Source of the DNA: Emticicia oligotrophica DSM 17448
Lineage (GTDB): Bacteria > Bacteroidota > Bacteroidia > Cytophagales > Spirosomataceae
DNA: 64,000 nt
Direction: 5' to 3'
Assembly (NCBI RefSeq): GCF_000263195.1
Contig: NC_018748.1
Coordinates: forward strand, 2,046,001-2,110,000
Part shown: positions 53,022 to 61,349 of the stretch, piece by piece
Layout of the letters: every line of letters begins with the position of its first letter
How positions within the stretch are numbered: position 1 is the stretch's first letter
The notes under the pieces: model-generated
What the model was told of the DNA's origin: nothing
Databases searched by the model: none
The model's input: the letters and a program-made list of their open reading frames with translations, nothing else
Program-made: the position numbers and the translations under genes

Positions 53022-54299
53022 ATGGATAACATATATTATATTGTTACATTATCAGGCTTATTCCTTCTTACCTTCGTGTATATCTTGAAAAAAGATATTT
53101 TATTTGGCGGTATCTATTTTTTTCTTTTTGTATATGTTATTTTTACAGCTATTGGGTATAATTACTTCCCTGAAATATCTGCTTTTATCAAAGCAGATTT
53201 TGGACCTGAGATATTCCCCAAGTTTATGATTTTTGTGATTTTGTCTTTTTTTACCTTATTTTTAGTTTTTTTCTTTTTTTTCGATAAAGTTAATAGGAGT
53301 AGTAAATATAGGGTTATTAATAACTCTACAAATAAAAAGAGGTTTTTCTTTTTACTAATTTTAATTTTCCATCTTTTAATTCAAATACTCTTCTTTTCAA
53401 TTAATTATGATGAGTTAAACTATAGTAACTTTTCAGATGAAGATTTTCAGAGTGAAAAAGGAATATCCATTACAATCTTTGGGATATGTTTTAAGCAATC
53501 AGTTTCAATTATTATAATTTCTTACATTTACTTGAGATTAAGTAAGTTGGAAGATTTCTCTAAATATAAAAAATTCAATAAAATATTGATGTTTTTTGCA
53601 ATATCAGAAGTTGTTCTTTTTCTACTTATTGCAACAAAAGTTGGAAACCGTACAGATATATTGGCTGTAATGATTTCGATTTTTATTTTCGAATATCAGT
53701 ACATAAAAATAGAATCCCAAAAAATAGATTTTAACAAAATAATAAAACTTATACTATTTGTATTTTTTGTATTGTATGGACTTAGCCTGTTGTCTGAGGC
53801 TAGGACAGAACAACCAGATAGACTTTTGTATGAAAAGTTTTTATTACAGGATTATTATGCACCCGCACATATTTTGCTTGGAGCGATTGCCTATGACTTT
53901 ATAAGCCCATTGGAGGTAATCTATTCAAATACAGCCAATGCGTTAATTAAGATTGGATACCCTTATTTACAAACTACAGTAGCCGATTTATTTAACCCAG
54001 GTGCTTCAACCAGAAGTGCTAGCTACGCCTTTTATTTGTTTAGCGAAGGATATTTATTTATGGGCTTTTTCGGATTTATTTATAATGGTATTACAGTATT
54101 TTTAGGCATTAGTTTATGGAAAAAATTAACTTTGAGTCAAAATGTATATTATAATCTATTTATGATTTCAATAGTAGCCCAGAGAATGGTTACATGTTGT
54201 AGGTCACAATCATCTTATTTTGTAAAGGATTTGTACTACTTTTTTATACCCGCAATTTTCTTTATATATCTTATTTCTGGTTTACGACCCAAATTATGA
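53022..54299 (+). CDS. O-antigen/oligosaccharide repeat-unit polymerase (Wzy-like)
   Basis: This 425-aa integral membrane protein has about 10-12 helices and a large periplasmic loop between residues ~250 and 330 (RTEQPDRLLYEKFLLQDYYA ... LFNPGASTRSASYAFYLF). Wzy-type polymerases are poorly conserved, so the call rests on topology, length and the cluster rather than on a motif. It probably joins repeat units on the periplasmic face. The stop overlaps the ATG of the GT4 gene by 4 bases (ATGA). Confidence 0.7.
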   Translation: MDNIYYIVTLSGLFLLTFVYILKKDILFGGIYFFLFVYVIFTAIGYNYFPEISAFIKADFGPEIFPKFMIFVILSFFTLFLVFFFFFDKVNRSSKYRVINNSTNKKRFFFLLILIFHLLIQILFFSINYDELNYSNFSDEDFQSEKGISITIFGICFKQSVSIIIISYIYLRLSKLEDFSKYKKFNKILMFFAISEVVLFLLIATKVGNRTDILAVMISIFIFEYQYIKIESQKIDFNKIIKLILFVFFVLYGLSLLSEARTEQPDRLLYEKFLLQDYYAPAHILLGAIAYDFISPLEVIYSNTANALIKIGYPYLQTTVADLFNPGASTRSASYAFYLFSEGYLFMGFFGFIYNGITVFLGISLWKKLTLSQNVYYNLFMISIVAQRMVTCCRSQSSYFVKDLYYFFIPAIFFIYLISGLRPKL

Positions 54300-55549
54300 A
54301 TAAAACTATCTGGATAATTGACCCATATTCTGAATTACCTAATAAAAATTGGAGGAAAGGTCGCTATTTTAGTATGGCAGAGCATTTATCGAATGCAGGT
54401 TATAATATTTTGATATGGATTTCTAATTTTTCACATAAAGACAAAAAGAATATTATTGAACTAGAAGGAGATGAAAAATTTCGGATTGTACCTACTTCAT
54501 ACAAAAAGATTAGCTACGTAGTGATAGTAGCATCAGAATACAATGAACATATTTCATTAAAAAGAATATTATATGAATACTATTTTTCTAAGAATTTAAA
54601 GCTTGCTGCTGAAAATTTTATAATACCGGATTTAGTTATTTTAAAAGACCCCTCTTTATTTATATTTCCATTTATTAAAAGTAAAATTATAAACAAAGAC
54701 ACTAAAATAATATTTGATATCATTGATTTGTGGCCAGAACTATTTGAACTATTTGTTCCAAGCTTTTTTCGCTCTTTTTCAAAACTAATTTTTGCTCCGC
54801 TTTATAAAGTTCGTTCAAACTATCATAAAATAGCCAATGGATTTGTTGCCGTTGCTCCTGATTATTTGCAGATAAATAAAAATAATAAAAAGGCTCCATC
54901 AGAAGTAATTTTTTGGGGGGTAGATTATGATGAGATTGAAAAGATAAGAAAACAACCTGATAACCGAATTGTTAGTAAGTACTTAAATGTTAAAGAAGAG
55001 ACAAGATTATGGGGTATTTATGCGGGAACTTTGGGCAGTAATTATGATATTAATTGTTTGATTGAAGCGGCCAATATTTTAAAAATTAAAACACCAAATC
55101 TTGATATTATTATTGCAGGAAGTGGACCATTGCAAGGATACATTTTAAATAAAATAGATGAATATGAATTGTATAATGTTAAATTTATAGGAAGTGTACC
55201 TACATTAGATTTGTATCATATTTTAGCATATTGCGATTTTGGATTTTCAACATATTTGAGTAAATCTACTGTTTCTATGCCAATAAAAGTGTATGATTAT
55301 TTTGCTTTTGGTCTCCCTATCATCAATTCACTTCAAAGGCATTTAGGAGAAATTGTAAAAAAAGAAAAGGTTGGTGTTCAATATTTGGCAGGTGACCCAA
55401 GTTCGATGAGTGAAGCAGTATTTGTATTAATTGCGGACATTCAAAGTTTGGAAAAAATGAAAGAAAATGCACTTTTACTAGGGCGTTTATTTGATGAGAA
55501 TGTTCAATATCGAAAAATAGTGAGTTTTACTAATAAATTATTAGCTTGA
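54296..55549 (+). CDS. Glycosyltransferase family 4 (WbuB-like)
   Basis: This 417-aa GT-B enzyme starts IWIIDPYSELPNKNWRKGRY, a pattern seen in WbuB-type transferases. It also has IIFDIIDLWPELFEL, GIYAGTLGSNYDINCLIEA (Gly-rich linker) and a C-terminal donor site (VSMPIKVYDYFAFGLPIIN), where the retaining GT4 family normally has an E-x7-E. Here the first acidic residue is not obvious. The predicted reaction is transfer of a sugar to the first sugar of a lipid-linked unit. Start and stop overlap the neighbouring genes, so translational coupling is likely. Confidence 0.82.
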   Translation: MNKTIWIIDPYSELPNKNWRKGRYFSMAEHLSNAGYNILIWISNFSHKDKKNIIELEGDEKFRIVPTSYKKISYVVIVASEYNEHISLKRILYEYYFSKNLKLAAENFIIPDLVILKDPSLFIFPFIKSKIINKDTKIIFDIIDLWPELFELFVPSFFRSFSKLIFAPLYKVRSNYHKIANGFVAVAPDYLQINKNNKKAPSEVIFWGVDYDEIEKIRKQPDNRIVSKYLNVKEETRLWGIYAGTLGSNYDINCLIEAANILKIKTPNLDIIIAGSGPLQGYILNKIDEYELYNVKFIGSVPTLDLYHILAYCDFGFSTYLSKSTVSMPIKVYDYFAFGLPIINSLQRHLGEIVKKEKVGVQYLAGDPSSMSEAVFVLIADIQSLEKMKENALLLGRLFDENVQYRKIVSFTNKLLA

Positions 55550-56148
55550 TGTATTTTTTTCTAAAGAATGTTGTTGATTTTATTATTGCTTTTTTTCTTA
55601 TCATTATTCTTTCTCCATTGTTTTTCGTCATTATTGCTTTGATTTTTGTTAATGGAGAATTTCCATTCTATTTTCAAAAACGAGTAGGGTTAAACGAAAA
55701 GGTATTTACAATTTGGAAATTCAAGACTATGAACGATAAACGAGATGAAAGTGGTGAATTGTTGTCAGATGAAAAAAGATTAACACCTGTAGGAAGATTT
55801 ATTCGTAAAAGCTCGTTAGATGAGATCCCTCAATTATTTAATGTATTAAAGGGAGAAATGAGTTTAATAGGTCCTCGACCTTTACTAGTTGAATATTTGC
55901 CATTATATGATAATTTTCAAAAAAAACGGCACAATGTTAAGCCAGGAATTACAGGTTGGGCACAAGTAAATGGGAGAAATACCCTAACGTGGCAGCAAAA
56001 ATTTCAATTGGATGTGTGGTATGTAGAAAATATATCTCTATTATTAGATGTTAAAATATTATTATACACAATTATTAAAGTTGTAAAGTCTGAAGGTATT
56101 TCTTCTGATGGTTCAGTAACAATGGAAAAATTTAAAGGTAATTTATAA
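55549..56148 (+). CDS. PglC-like undecaprenyl-phosphate phosphosugar transferase (initiating)
   Basis: This is a monotopic phosphoglycosyltransferase of the small PglC type (199 aa, one re-entrant N-terminal helix). It loads a sugar-1-phosphate onto undecaprenyl phosphate at the inner face of the cytoplasmic membrane. The catalytic Asp-Glu pair (Asp91-Glu92 in SSLDEIPQLFNVLKGEM), GPRPL and the KPGITGWAQVNGRN motif are present. The C-terminal SSDGSVTMEKFKGN is typical of enzymes using di-N-acetylbacillosamine-type donors. It starts with an ATG overlapping the upstream TGA. PglD and PglE genes follow directly, which supports a bacillosamine donor. Confidence 0.88.
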   Translation: MYFFLKNVVDFIIAFFLIIILSPLFFVIIALIFVNGEFPFYFQKRVGLNEKVFTIWKFKTMNDKRDESGELLSDEKRLTPVGRFIRKSSLDEIPQLFNVLKGEMSLIGPRPLLVEYLPLYDNFQKKRHNVKPGITGWAQVNGRNTLTWQQKFQLDVWYVENISLLLDVKILLYTIIKVVKSEGISSDGSVTMEKFKGNL

Positions 56149-56151
56149 GTT

Positions 56152-56733
56152 ATGTTACTTTATGGAGCTAGTGGACATGCCAAGGTGATACTGGAGGCAC
56201 TTAATGCCACACATACAAAGGTAAGTGGAATTTTTGATGATAATATTTCAATAAAAAAAATACTTGATTTTGAAGTGATTGGAACTTATGAAAGCCATTT
56301 ATTTATGAATGATAGTATCATAGTTGCTATTGGAGATAATATGATTAGAAGGGCGATTGTAAAAAAAATAACTCATAAATTTGGGGTTTGTTTCCATCCA
56401 TCTGCACTTATTTCAAAGTATACTGAAATTGGAGAAGGGACTGTCATATTTCAAAATGCAATTTTGCAACCCTCTGTAAAGATAGGCAAACACGTAATTA
56501 TCAATACTAAATCAAGTGTTGATCATGATTGTATTGTAGGAGACTTTGTACATATTGCCCCAAATGCTACTTTATGCGGAGGAGTTAAGGTTGGAGACGG
56601 GACATTAATAGGTGCAGGTGCAGTAATATTACCAAATGTAGAAATAGGTGAGAATTGTATAATTGGTGCAGGCTCAGTAGTAGTTAGAAATATAAGTAAT
56701 AATTTAACAGTAAAAGGAAATCCATCGAAGTAA
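56152..56733 (+). CDS. PglD/NeuD-family sugar O- or N-acetyltransferase
   Basis: This 193-aa trimeric left-handed beta-helix enzyme has an N-terminal Rossmann-like start LLYGASGHAKVILEALNATH. Hexapeptide repeats run from about residue 85 (IGEGTVIFQNAILQPSVKIG). The catalytic His is in KSSVDHDCIVGDFVHIAPNA. It should acetylate the 4-amino group of a UDP-sugar to complete UDP-di-N-acetylbacillosamine. The assignment rests on its position between PglC and PglE homologues. The NeuD-type alternative (sialic acid) is less likely because no sialic acid genes are present. Confidence 0.85.
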   Translation: MLLYGASGHAKVILEALNATHTKVSGIFDDNISIKKILDFEVIGTYESHLFMNDSIIVAIGDNMIRRAIVKKITHKFGVCFHPSALISKYTEIGEGTVIFQNAILQPSVKIGKHVIINTKSSVDHDCIVGDFVHIAPNATLCGGVKVGDGTLIGAGAVILPNVEIGENCIIGAGSVVVRNISNNLTVKGNPSK

Positions 56734-57849
56734 ATGAAGAAAATTTGGCTATCGTCACCTCATATGGGTGGAAATGAGCAAAAATATGTTCAAGAGGCAT
56801 TTGATACAAACTGGATTGCTCCTTTAGGCCCTAACGTTGATGGTTTTGAAAGAGAAATGGCTAAATACCTGTCTATATCAAGTGTTGCAGCATTGAGTAG
56901 CGGTACTGCGGCAATACATCTTGCTTTGATATTAGCTGGTGTACAGCAGAATGATTATGTTTTATGTCAATCTTTTACATTTTCAGCTTCAGCTAACCCA
57001 GTATTATATCAAGGTGCTATACCTATTTTTATAGATAGTGAAAGAGAAACATGGAATATTTGTCCAGTATTATTGAGGGATGCAATTGCTGATTGTCATA
57101 AAAAGAAAATTTACCCTAAAGCATTAATTGCCGTTCATCTTTACGGAATGCCATCACAAATTATAGAAATAAAAAGGATTTGTGATGAATTTGGTATTGT
57201 CCTGATTGAAGATGCAGCCGAAGCATTAGGTTCATCGATAAATGATAAAAAATTAGGTACCTATGGGCATTTTGGCGTTTTTTCCTTCAATGGAAATAAA
57301 ATCATTACTACATCCGGAGGAGGGGCATTGGTATCAGATTCGAAAGAGTATGTTGATTATGCAAAATTTTTAGCAACCCAAGCCAGAGATGATGCTCCAC
57401 ATTATCAACACTCACAAATTGGATATAATTATAGGATGAGTAACCTATGTGCGGGTGTAGGAAGGGGTCAATTAGAAGTGCTTCAAGAAAGAATTGCACA
57501 GAGAAGACGTAATTATTATTATTATCAAGAAAGTTTGAAAGAATATAAAATTTTCTTTTTGCAAGAACCGAAAGGTTTTTTCTCTAATCGATGGTTGAGT
57601 TGTGTACTATTTGAAAGTTTTGAAGTAAGGGAGCAAGTAAGAATGGGTTTGATAAAGGAGAATATTGAGTCTCGACCATTATGGAAACCAATGCATTTAC
57701 AACCCGTTTTTTATCAAACCCCAAATTACGTAAATGGTGTTTCAGAGAACCTTTTTAATACAGGTTTATGCTTACCTTCAGGGTCAAATTTAATAGTGGA
57801 AGAATTAGAGAGAATAGTAGAAGTAATAAAAAAAATAATTTACCATTAA
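56734..57849 (+). CDS. DegT/DnrJ-family aminotransferase (PglE-like)
   Basis: This 371-aa PLP enzyme of the sugar aminotransferase family has the PLP lysine at Lys189 in FGVFSFNGNKIITTSGGG. The Asp of IVLIEDAAEALGSS and the ALSSGTAAIHLALILAG region bind the cofactor. It would transaminate the 4-keto sugar made by the PglF-like dehydratase. Start MKKIWLSSPHMGGNEQKYV is the usual one for PglE/LegC-like members. ATG follows the PglD stop directly. Confidence 0.9.
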   Translation: MKKIWLSSPHMGGNEQKYVQEAFDTNWIAPLGPNVDGFEREMAKYLSISSVAALSSGTAAIHLALILAGVQQNDYVLCQSFTFSASANPVLYQGAIPIFIDSERETWNICPVLLRDAIADCHKKKIYPKALIAVHLYGMPSQIIEIKRICDEFGIVLIEDAAEALGSSINDKKLGTYGHFGVFSFNGNKIITTSGGGALVSDSKEYVDYAKFLATQARDDAPHYQHSQIGYNYRMSNLCAGVGRGQLEVLQERIAQRRRNYYYYQESLKEYKIFFLQEPKGFFSNRWLSCVLFESFEVREQVRMGLIKENIESRPLWKPMHLQPVFYQTPNYVNGVSENLFNTGLCLPSGSNLIVEELERIVEVIKKIIYH

Positions 57850-57868
57850 ATAAAATTTATGGAAAGGG

Positions 57869-57900
57869 TTTTGTATCTATAAAAGTTCCATTTAACTTTA
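57869..57900 (+). promoter_or_regulatory. Promoter of the adhesin-like head protein
   Basis: TTTTG (57869-57873), a 19-base spacer and TAACTTTA (57893-57900, one base off TAnnTTTG) lie 38 bases before ATG 57938. This promoter separates the gene from the upstream glycan operon. Confidence 0.45.
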
Positions 57901-57937
57901 AAATATAATTATGTATCAAAAGGAAATGTATAAAATG

Positions 57938-59254
57938 ATGAAGAAAAATTTTATTTTATTGGCTTCGACTATTGGAATAATAGCAACGAGTCAGGTCTTT
58001 GCTCAGAAAGATAATATAGGGATTGGTACTACAAAGCCAGACCAGTCTGCAGTGTTAGATATAAGCTCAACAAATAAAGGATTGTTGATGCCAAGAATGA
58101 CATTACAACAGAGAAATTCAATTCAAAATCCTGCCAAAGGTTTGATAGTATATCAAACAGATTTTGTTTCAGGGTTTTATTATAACGATGGTAATGAATG
58201 GAAGTCGTTAGGAAATAATTTATCTGAAAAATCAGTAGCAGCTGACCCAAATGACTGGAGCATGCTCGGAAATACAGGTACAAATCCAGCAACTAACTGG
58301 TTAGGTACTAATGATGCTACTCCGTTGGCTTTTAAAGCAGGGGGTAGTTATGCTGGTTTCCTAGATGCGGGGAAGTTTAATACTGCTTTTGGGCCTGGTG
58401 CTGGTGCTGCTTTTAGTAATACAAGTACTACTGTCAACCATAACTTAGCGTTAGGTTATGCCGCATTACAAAACAATAATGCATTAAATCCAACAGTAGG
58501 TATTACCGGATACAATATAGGCATCGGTAGTTTAGCATTGACTAATGCAACTACCGCGACTGCAAACGTTGGACTTGGTTTTCAAGCATTAAGAGATTGC
58601 CAATCATGTTATTATAACTTAGCAATCGGAACATCAGCTTTAGCTGGTTTAACAACAGGAAACTCGAATGTTGCAATTGGAACAACGGCAATGGCTAGCA
58701 ACAATGGTACAAATAATGTTGCAATTGGATTCCAAGCTGGTTTCAGTAATACTGGTACTGCATCTGGAAATACTTTTATAGGTTATCAAGCCGGTTACAG
58801 TGAAACTGCATCAAACAAGCTGTATATTTCCAACTCAAATACAGCTACCCCTCTTGTTTATGGAGACTTTGCGACAAAATATCTTGCTGTAGGTGAAGTA
58901 GCTGCAGCAGACCGTGCCGCTGCAAATTCTGGGGGCTATCGACTTTTAGTAAAAGGAGGTATGATTACTGAGAAAATTAAAGTAGCTGTGGCTGGTACTG
59001 CAGATTGGGCAGATTACGTATTTGAACCAACTTATAAATTGATGTCACTCGACAAGGTGGAGTCCTTCATTAAGGAAAACAAGCATCTCCCTAATGTACC
59101 ATCTGCCGAGGATATGTCTAAAAATGGTTTAGATGTAACACAAACATCTGCTAAATTGATGGAGAAAATAGAGGAACTTACCTTGTATATAATTGAAATG
59201 AACAAAGAAATTAAGGCTTTAAAAGAAGAAAGTGCAAAATTAAAAAATAAATAA
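57938..59254 (+). CDS. Trimeric-adhesin-like head-repeat surface protein
   Basis: This ~438-aa exported protein has a signal peptide (MMKKNFILLASTIGIIATSQ). The mature start DNIGIGTTKPDQSAVLDISS and GLLMPRMTLQQRN is a frequent N-terminal module of Bacteroidota surface proteins. Residues ~160-310 contain YadA-head-like repeats (NVAIGTTAMASNNGTN, NVAIGFQAGFSNTGTA, NLAIGTSALAGLTTGN). The C-terminal region (YVFEPTYKLMSLDKVESFIK, HLPNVPSAEDM) is a module known from tail-fibre-like proteins. A short coiled coil follows (EEL...EMNKEIKALKEESAKL). It could be an adhesin or a surface fibre. It has its own promoter and terminator inside the pgl gene run. Confidence 0.75.
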   Translation: MKKNFILLASTIGIIATSQVFAQKDNIGIGTTKPDQSAVLDISSTNKGLLMPRMTLQQRNSIQNPAKGLIVYQTDFVSGFYYNDGNEWKSLGNNLSEKSVAADPNDWSMLGNTGTNPATNWLGTNDATPLAFKAGGSYAGFLDAGKFNTAFGPGAGAAFSNTSTTVNHNLALGYAALQNNNALNPTVGITGYNIGIGSLALTNATTATANVGLGFQALRDCQSCYYNLAIGTSALAGLTTGNSNVAIGTTAMASNNGTNNVAIGFQAGFSNTGTASGNTFIGYQAGYSETASNKLYISNSNTATPLVYGDFATKYLAVGEVAAADRAAANSGGYRLLVKGGMITEKIKVAVAGTADWADYVFEPTYKLMSLDKVESFIKENKHLPNVPSAEDMSKNGLDVTQTSAKLMEKIEELTLYIIEMNKEIKALKEESAKLKNK

Positions 59255-59267
59255 TAATTAAGTTTTG

Positions 59268-59306
59268 AAAAAGTCCTGTTATGTTTTATCACAACAGGAC
59301 TTTTTT
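59268..59306 (+). terminator. Terminator of the head-repeat protein gene
   Basis: AAAAAGTCCTGTT and AACAGGACTTTTTT form a 13-bp stem with a loop of about 10 bases and a T-run, 15 bases after the stop codon. Confidence 0.88.
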
Positions 59307-59349
59307 GTTTGTCAAAAAATAAAATAATTCAAAATATAACTATTAATAC

Positions 59350-59379
59350 TTGAAATAGCTATCTAATAGAGTATTTTTG
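59350..59379 (+). promoter_or_regulatory. Promoter of the pglF-like gene
   Basis: TTG (59350-59352), a 19-base spacer and TATTTTTG (59372-59379) match both boxes of the Bacteroidota promoter. It lies 36 bases before ATG 59415. Confidence 0.65.
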
Positions 59380-59414
59380 TTGGCAAAATTCCACCTTCGA
59401 TATAATAAATAAAT

Positions 59415-61349
59415 ATGGTAAAACAAGTACTACATAAATATGCAAATCAGTTTGCCTCAAAACAGTTAATCCTTTTTATTGACTGCGTGATTTGTCTCGT
59501 AGCATTTAGTATAGCAGTTTTTTTAAGGTTTAATTTAGAATTTGTATATATCTCTCCTGTTATATATAAGTATCATTTATTTTTAGTGGTGATAGTAAGG
59601 ATATTATCATTTTATTTATTTAAATCATATCAAGGAATAATTAGACATTCAAGCTCAGAAGACGCAACTTTACTATTTAAAGCAATTTCACTTGGTACTG
59701 GTATTTTAACAGGGTTGTCATTGATTTCAAGAAATGATGACAAACTTATTTATTTTGAAATACCAGTATCAATTTTAGCCATTGACTATTTTATTTGTTT
59801 GTTCATGTTGATTTCAAGTAGGTTTGTTGTGAAAATAACCTATGAGAATTTGCTTCACGGGTTTGTTAGAGAAAAGCCTGTAATAATTTATGGCTCTGGT
59901 GAGCTGGGGCTTCTTGTTAAAAATACGCTACAAAGTGATAAAAAATTTAAGTATCAAATTTTATGCTTTATAGATGATAATAAAAGTAAAGTTCATAAGA
60001 TGATACAAGGAATAAGGGTACTCAATAAAGAAGAGACCTTAAAAAGGTACTTTACAGATGGACTTGTCTTTCCTGAGGTTATTTTAGCAATCCAAAATCT
60101 AAGTATTCAACAAAGGTTGTCAATTACAGAGGATTTCTTAGATATGGGTGTCATCATCAAGTCAGTACCTACTGCAAATAAATGGCTTAATGGGGAACTA
60201 AATATTAGACAAATTCAAAATGTAAAAATTGAGGATTTATTAGAAAGAGAGCCAATTAAAATAAACAACAAATTTGTATCTCAATTTTTGACAAATAAGA
60301 AAATATTAGTTACAGGTGCTGCAGGATCAATTGGAAGTGAAATAGTTCGTCAACTTTTAAATCATAATCCAAAAGAACTTTTACTTCTTGATCATGCAGA
60401 ATCAGCCTTGTACGATTTGGAAACAGAGTTATTCAGACTTAAAAAAAAATCAGTTGAAGGTTATTTAAGTCAAATTAAGACGGAGGTAGTTGATATTACT
60501 GATGAAAAAGCTCTAAGAAGTGTTGTCAAAGATTTTATGCCTCAAGTGGTATTCCATGCTGCCGCTTATAAACATGTACCATTAATGGAAAAAAATCCAT
60601 ATAATGCAGTCAAAGTCAATGTATTTGGAACAAGAAATATAGCTAATCTTTCAACTGAGTTAGGTGTGGAAAAGTTTGTATTTATTTCAACAGACAAAGC
60701 AGTAAATCCTACAAATGTAATGGGAGCCACCAAAAGACTCGCTGAAATGTATGTACATAGTTTAAATGCACAACACTCAAATGATACAAGATTTATCATT
60801 ACAAGATTTGGTAATGTATTAGGGTCCAACGGTTCTGTGATTCCAGTCTTCAAAAAGCAAATTGAAGCTGGTGGCCCTATAACGGTTACGGATAAAAATG
60901 TAATAAGATATTTTATGACAATTCCTGAGGCATGCCAATTAGTATTGGAAGCCGGAACAATGGGAAAAGGAGGAGAAATTTTTGTTTTTGATATGGGTGA
61001 GCCAGTGAAGATTATTGATCTTGCAAAAAAAATGATTCAGTTATCAGGATTAGAGATAAATAAAGATATCGAGATTCAGTTTACAGGATTACGACCAGGA
61101 GAAAAACTGTATGAGGAGTTACTAAATACTAATGAAAATACATTACCTACCTATCACCCAAAAATTATGATAGCTAAAGTAATTTCATCTAATTATGAAG
61201 CATTAAATTCTAATATTCTTCATTTACAAGCAATTTTAAATACAGTTGATAATAATGAGATAGTTGTAAAATTAAAGGAGATTGTTCCAGAATTTATTAG
61301 TAATAATTCAGAGTATGAAAAATTAGATGCTTTAAAAGAATCTGCTTAA
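59415..61349 (+). CDS. UDP-GlcNAc C4,6-dehydratase (PglF/CapD-like)
   Basis: This 644-aa protein has four N-terminal transmembrane helices (~20-130), a CoA-binding-like domain and a C-terminal SDR domain. The NAD-binding motif TGAAGSIGSE is at ~299-308. The catalytic loop STDKAVNPTNVMGATK runs over residues 425-440, with Met-x-x-x-Lys in place of the SDR Tyr-x-x-x-Lys, the hallmark of inverting or dehydratase-type CapD/PglF enzymes. It should convert UDP-GlcNAc to the 4-keto-6-deoxy sugar, first step to bacillosamine. It has its own promoter. Its 3' end overlaps the convergent wzi gene by 18 bases. Confidence 0.9.
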   Translation: MVKQVLHKYANQFASKQLILFIDCVICLVAFSIAVFLRFNLEFVYISPVIYKYHLFLVVIVRILSFYLFKSYQGIIRHSSSEDATLLFKAISLGTGILTGLSLISRNDDKLIYFEIPVSILAIDYFICLFMLISSRFVVKITYENLLHGFVREKPVIIYGSGELGLLVKNTLQSDKKFKYQILCFIDDNKSKVHKMIQGIRVLNKEETLKRYFTDGLVFPEVILAIQNLSIQQRLSITEDFLDMGVIIKSVPTANKWLNGELNIRQIQNVKIEDLLEREPIKINNKFVSQFLTNKKILVTGAAGSIGSEIVRQLLNHNPKELLLLDHAESALYDLETELFRLKKKSVEGYLSQIKTEVVDITDEKALRSVVKDFMPQVVFHAAAYKHVPLMEKNPYNAVKVNVFGTRNIANLSTELGVEKFVFISTDKAVNPTNVMGATKRLAEMYVHSLNAQHSNDTRFIITRFGNVLGSNGSVIPVFKKQIEAGGPITVTDKNVIRYFMTIPEACQLVLEAGTMGKGGEIFVFDMGEPVKIIDLAKKMIQLSGLEINKDIEIQFTGLRPGEKLYEELLNTNENTLPTYHPKIMIAKVISSNYEALNSNILHLQAILNTVDNNEIVVKLKEIVPEFISNNSEYEKLDALKESA

